Under the pieces are notes generated by a model, which was given only the letters and a program-made list of their open reading frames with translations, searched no databases and was not told the DNA's origin. 14,861 nt of DNA, taken from contig CAZDPA010000099.1 in assembly GCA_964507195.1 (NCBI GenBank), forward strand, positions 1 to 14,861. Reading direction: 5' to 3'. Positions within the stretch are counted from its first letter, which is position 1. Each line of letters starts with the position of its first letter. The translations under genes and the position numbers were made by a program. The stretch is from Solimonas sp964507195 (GTDB lineage: Bacteria; Pseudomonadota; Gammaproteobacteria; Nevskiales; Nevskiaceae). Shown piece by piece: positions 12,533 through 14,861 of the stretch.

Positions 12533-13821
12533 TGCAGGCTGCAGGAAAACTGTTATATGCGGTCGCCGCCGTCGCTGCGAGCATTCTTGCGTCAGCTCCG
12601 GTGCAGGCCGCGGGCATGAGCACGCATGCGTTCATGGCTGACTTCGGCCGCCGTACGCTCGCGCCGGGCCCGCTGCGCGACATTCTCGACGCGCACCGCG
12701 CGTCGCTGCTCGCCGGGGCGATCCATCCGGATGGCGGCTATGGCAGCGGCCTGCTGTTTCCCGAAGACCGCGAAGTCGCCGAGCGCGCGCACTGGGAGGA
12801 TTTCGTCGATTCGTTCATCGCCTATCTGCGCAGCTCCGGCTGCAGCGCGGAAGTCGAGGCCGCTTTGCCACTTCCGCCGTGGCTGCCGACATCCGGCCTG
12901 ATCGATCTGAACCAGATCACCGATCGTTGCGGCAGCCTGATTGCATTTGCCTTCGGCGACGCAGCGCATGGGCTGACCGACGAAACCTGGGACAGCCTGT
13001 TCGAGCCGGTGGTGCGCGAACGCGGCGAGGATCCGAATCCCGCCGCATTCATCGCACCGCTGCGCAGTCTCGTCAGCGATGCGGTGTACGGTCCGATCTA
13101 CGATCTTTTCGGTGCCACGCCGATGAACGCGATCGAGTATGCGATGGACATGGTCGCGATCGTCGATCACAAGCTCTGGCTCGACGCGCCGACCTTGCAG
13201 TTCCCGCCGATCGACGATCTGGTCGCCGTCTACGCAATCAACCGTCCGGCACAGGGCGTGACCGCCGAGCAGGTGATCCGCGGTACCGCGTTCTCGCGCG
13301 CCGCGGTGCAGGCCGAGACTGCGGCGTCCCTGGTCGACCACGTACGGGTGCGTGAGCAGATGCCATGGGCGTCGAACCACTACTACACCGCGCCGGGTGG
13401 CGTCGTCGATTCGGGCTACATGGTTGCGCGGATGTATCAGCATCTATGGGCCAAATTGCTCGGCGAGCCGCTGCCGATCGCCGTCATCGGCGCGCACCCG
13501 CAGCACGGCGCGGTCGGTATTCCGACCGGTCGTCAGTCCGCGGGCCTGCTGATCCGCGCGTTCACCGGCCAGTCGCCGACCGAGGCTTCGGTCGAGATGG
13601 CCGGGACGCTGTGCCTGTTCGATGAAGACGGCAATCGCGTCGAAGGCGAAGTGCGCTCCGGCATCTACGATCCGGAGTACGGCCATGTGCTGGCGTTCAC
13701 GCCGGCGGCCAATCTCAATCCGGATGAACGCTACACCGCGGTCGTGACCAGGCAGCTGCGCGATCATCTCGGACAGGTGCCGCGCAGTGCCTACAGCTGG
13801 TCGTTCACGACCGCTCCGTAA
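12529..13821 (+). CDS. Exported zinc-phospholipase-C-like protein with C-terminal Ig-like (Big_5-type) domain
   Basis: This 430-residue protein has a signal peptide (about 1-27, APVQA|AG). The next region has the residue pattern of the zinc-dependent phospholipase C/S1-P1 nuclease fold: MSTHAF (His33), LAGAIHPDGG (Asp68), AERAHWEDF (His88), AFAFGDAAHGLTDETW (Asp144, His147, Asp151), and later acidic/His pairs near EYAMDMVAIVDHK. The C-terminal about 105 residues (GAHPQHGAVGIPTG to YSWSFTTAP) match the Ig-like Big_5/SbsA style, with FTPAANLNPDERYTAVV and a final WSFTT. The enzymatic assignment is from pattern alone. The substrate (phospholipid or other phosphoester) is not established. Start ATG 12529 overlaps the lipoprotein stop (ATGA). 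The stop lies 3 bp from the convergent ATPase gene's stop. Confidence 0.68.
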   Translation: MMQAAGKLLYAVAAVAASILASAPVQAAGMSTHAFMADFGRRTLAPGPLRDILDAHRASLLAGAIHPDGGYGSGLLFPEDREVAERAHWEDFVDSFIAYLRSSGCSAEVEAALPLPPWLPTSGLIDLNQITDRCGSLIAFAFGDAAHGLTDETWDSLFEPVVRERGEDPNPAAFIAPLRSLVSDAVYGPIYDLFGATPMNAIEYAMDMVAIVDHKLWLDAPTLQFPPIDDLVAVYAINRPAQGVTAEQVIRGTAFSRAAVQAETAASLVDHVRVREQMPWASNHYYTAPGGVVDSGYMVARMYQHLWAKLLGEPLPIAVIGAHPQHGAVGIPTGRQSAGLLIRAFTGQSPTEASVEMAGTLCLFDEDGNRVEGEVRSGIYDPEYGHVLAFTPAANLNPDERYTAVVTRQLRDHLGQVPRSAYSWSFTTAP

Positions 13822-13824
13822 CGC

Positions 13825-14604
13825 TCATGTCGTCTGGCTGCGCCCGGCCCAGTCGCGCGCGAACTGCTGGGCGACGCGGCCCGAGCGTGACGCACGGTTC
13901 AACGCCCAGCGCAGTGCGAGCTTCTCGGTCTCTTCATCCCAGTGCGCGTGACCGAACTGCTGCAGATGCATCCGCACGGCGGCGAGGTAGGCATCCTGGT
14001 TGAACGCCAGGAACGACAGCCACAGGCCGAAACGCTCCGACAGCGCGATCTTTTCCTCGGTCGATTCGCCGGCATGCAGCTCGTCGTCGATCCAGTGGTA
14101 CTCCTGGTTGTCGCGCTTGAACTCCGGCATCAGGTGACGGCGGTTCGAGGTCGCGTAGATCAGCACGTTCTCCGGCGGATCCTCGACGCCGCCGTCGAGC
14201 GCGGTCTTCAGCGCGGTCAGCGCCGGGTCGTTGCTGGCGACGCTGAAGTCGTCGACGTAGAGCACGAAGCGCTCCTTGAGCGAGCGCAGCGGCGCGACGA
14301 TCTCCGGCAGGTCGATCAGGTCATGCGGCGGCACCTCGACCAGGCGCAGGCCCTGCGTGGAGAACTGCGTCAGCATCGCCTTGACCAGCGAAGACTTGCC
14401 GGTGCCCCGCGAGCCGGTCAGCAGCGCGTGATTGGTCGGCCGGCCGGCGACGAACTGCGCGGTGTTCTGCAGCAGCGCCTGCTTCTGGCGGTCGATGCCG
14501 AGCAGGGATTCCAGCGCGACGGCCTGCACAAACTCGACCGGCTGCAATGCATGGTGACGCCAGCGGTAGGCAAGCGCGGGAGACAGGGCGGGCTTCGAGG
14601 GCAT
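13825..14604 (-). CDS. DUF815-family P-loop ATPase
   Basis: This 259-residue cytoplasmic AAA-like ATP-binding protein belongs to the conserved bacterial DUF815 (PF05673) group. Walker A is GSRGTGKSS (64-72), Walker B is FVLYVDDFS (113-121) with the doubled Asp typical of the group, and YATSNRRHL (150-158) is the sensor-1 region. IDRQKQALLQNTAQFVAG upstream and ERFGLWLSFLAFNQDAYL (about 190-207) downstream are also family-typical. Its cellular job is not established. The start on the minus strand is the ATG at 14604, with no clear SD. It is the only minus-strand gene here. Its 3' end abuts the phospholipase-like gene with 3 bp between stops, and its 5' side faces the partial gene at 14754 across 149 bp that should hold divergent promoters. 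No strong promoter or operator stands out there. Confidence 0.9.
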   Translation of the reverse strand: MPSKPALSPALAYRWRHHALQPVEFVQAVALESLLGIDRQKQALLQNTAQFVAGRPTNHALLTGSRGTGKSSLVKAMLTQFSTQGLRLVEVPPHDLIDLPEIVAPLRSLKERFVLYVDDFSVASNDPALTALKTALDGGVEDPPENVLIYATSNRRHLMPEFKRDNQEYHWIDDELHAGESTEEKIALSERFGLWLSFLAFNQDAYLAAVRMHLQQFGHAHWDEETEKLALRWALNRASRSGRVAQQFARDWAGRSQTT

Positions 14605-14753
14605 GAGGTGCGGGCGATGGGGGCGGGTAACGGCGATATGGTAAGGCGTCTGCTGGTCTGTGACGGGCGTAGCTGTGCCTGATCCGGAATTCGAGCTAGA
14701 TTCTTCGCGCCAGCCGTCCGCTGGGCAACAACAACGATCGGGGTGGATTCGCG

Positions 14754-14861
14754 ATGGCCAACACGGTTTTGTTTGGGGCAGTCATGCGCGCGTTGCGCAT
14801 GGCGCAGCTGGCGGAGCGGACCGGCATGCCGGCCGATGAGATCCTGCAGCACTGGCAGGCG
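14754..14861 (+). CDS. Start of an unidentified gene (partial, runs off the window)
   Basis: An open frame from ATG 14754 runs to the window end with 36 codons. It starts MANTVLFGAVMRALRMAQLA and continues ERTGMPADEILQHWQA. GGGTGG at 14741-14746 is a weak SD. The LAERTGMPADEILQHW stretch looks helical and could be a helix-turn-helix or other small helical motif, but I do not recognise the family. The stretch lies beyond the minus-strand ATPase start, divergently oriented, and has coding-like codon use. TAGATT at 14697-14702 might be a -10 element. Too little is visible for a function. Confidence 0.5.
   Translation, partial: MANTVLFGAVMRALRMAQLAERTGMPADEILQHWQA

Noticed and set aside
14605..14753. 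Operator or small RNA in the divergent gap
   Set aside because: Only a 5-bp CCAGC/GCTGG pair and weak AT-rich hexamers are visible, which is not enough for a call.
1..14861. tRNA, rRNA, insertion sequence, prophage or CRISPR content
   Set aside because: No cloverleaf, rRNA motif, transposase or integrase motif, or regularly spaced direct repeat was seen.

Overview
The window is GC-rich (by eye above 60%), gene-dense and almost entirely plus-strand. It reads as chromosome of a gammaproteobacterium near Xanthomonadales/Nevskiales. The basis is the protein character (GcvPB, DgkA, RlmI, Lgt, ThyA, FolA, DUF815 ATPase), the lgt...thyA...folA gene order, and a CCCTCACCCC...CCCTCTCCCGC...GCGGG palindromic repeat of the type scattered through such genomes. 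The lineage is inferred from the sequence alone.

Layout. 1-685: 3' part of gcvPB (glycine cleavage). 692-783: structured repeat. 784-2101: dgkA and a PfkB-family sugar/nucleoside kinase. 2101-2204: two hairpins. 2226-3401: rlmI. 3485-5461: lgt, a tautomerase-family gene and thyA, tightly packed. 5471-6262: AraC-type regulator. 6342-9808: two exported hydrolases overlapping by GTGA (an atypical M28 peptidase-like lipoprotein, and a CocE/X-Pro dipeptidyl-peptidase-like hydrolase with a GlyGly-CTERM-type tail). 9842-11739: folA and a single-POTRA Omp85 outer-membrane protein, overlapping by TTGA. 11796-12059: acyl-CoA-binding protein. 12128-13821: a Pro/Thr-rich lipoprotein and an exported zinc-phospholipase-C-like protein, overlapping by ATGA. 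13825-14604 (minus): DUF815 ATPase. 14754-end: start of an unidentified gene.

How the genes fit together. Housekeeping functions (glycine/C1 and folate-dTMP metabolism, lipoprotein maturation, phospholipid recycling, rRNA methylation) alternate with envelope or secreted functions. ThyA consumes methylene-THF and FolA regenerates THF. These two genes, often neighbours, are separated here by the regulator and hydrolase block. Lgt would lipidate the two predicted lipoproteins of the window.

Most notable observation: the roughly 90-bp palindromic repeat seen between gcvPB and dgkA occurs a second time inside the folA reading frame. There it is translated as an extra loop of about 30-36 residues between conserved DHFR elements, without breaking the frame. 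The two copies share their outer arms, while one stem differs in sequence but keeps its pairing. No CRISPR array, tRNA, rRNA or insertion sequence was seen. No gene-free stretch reaches 300 bases.
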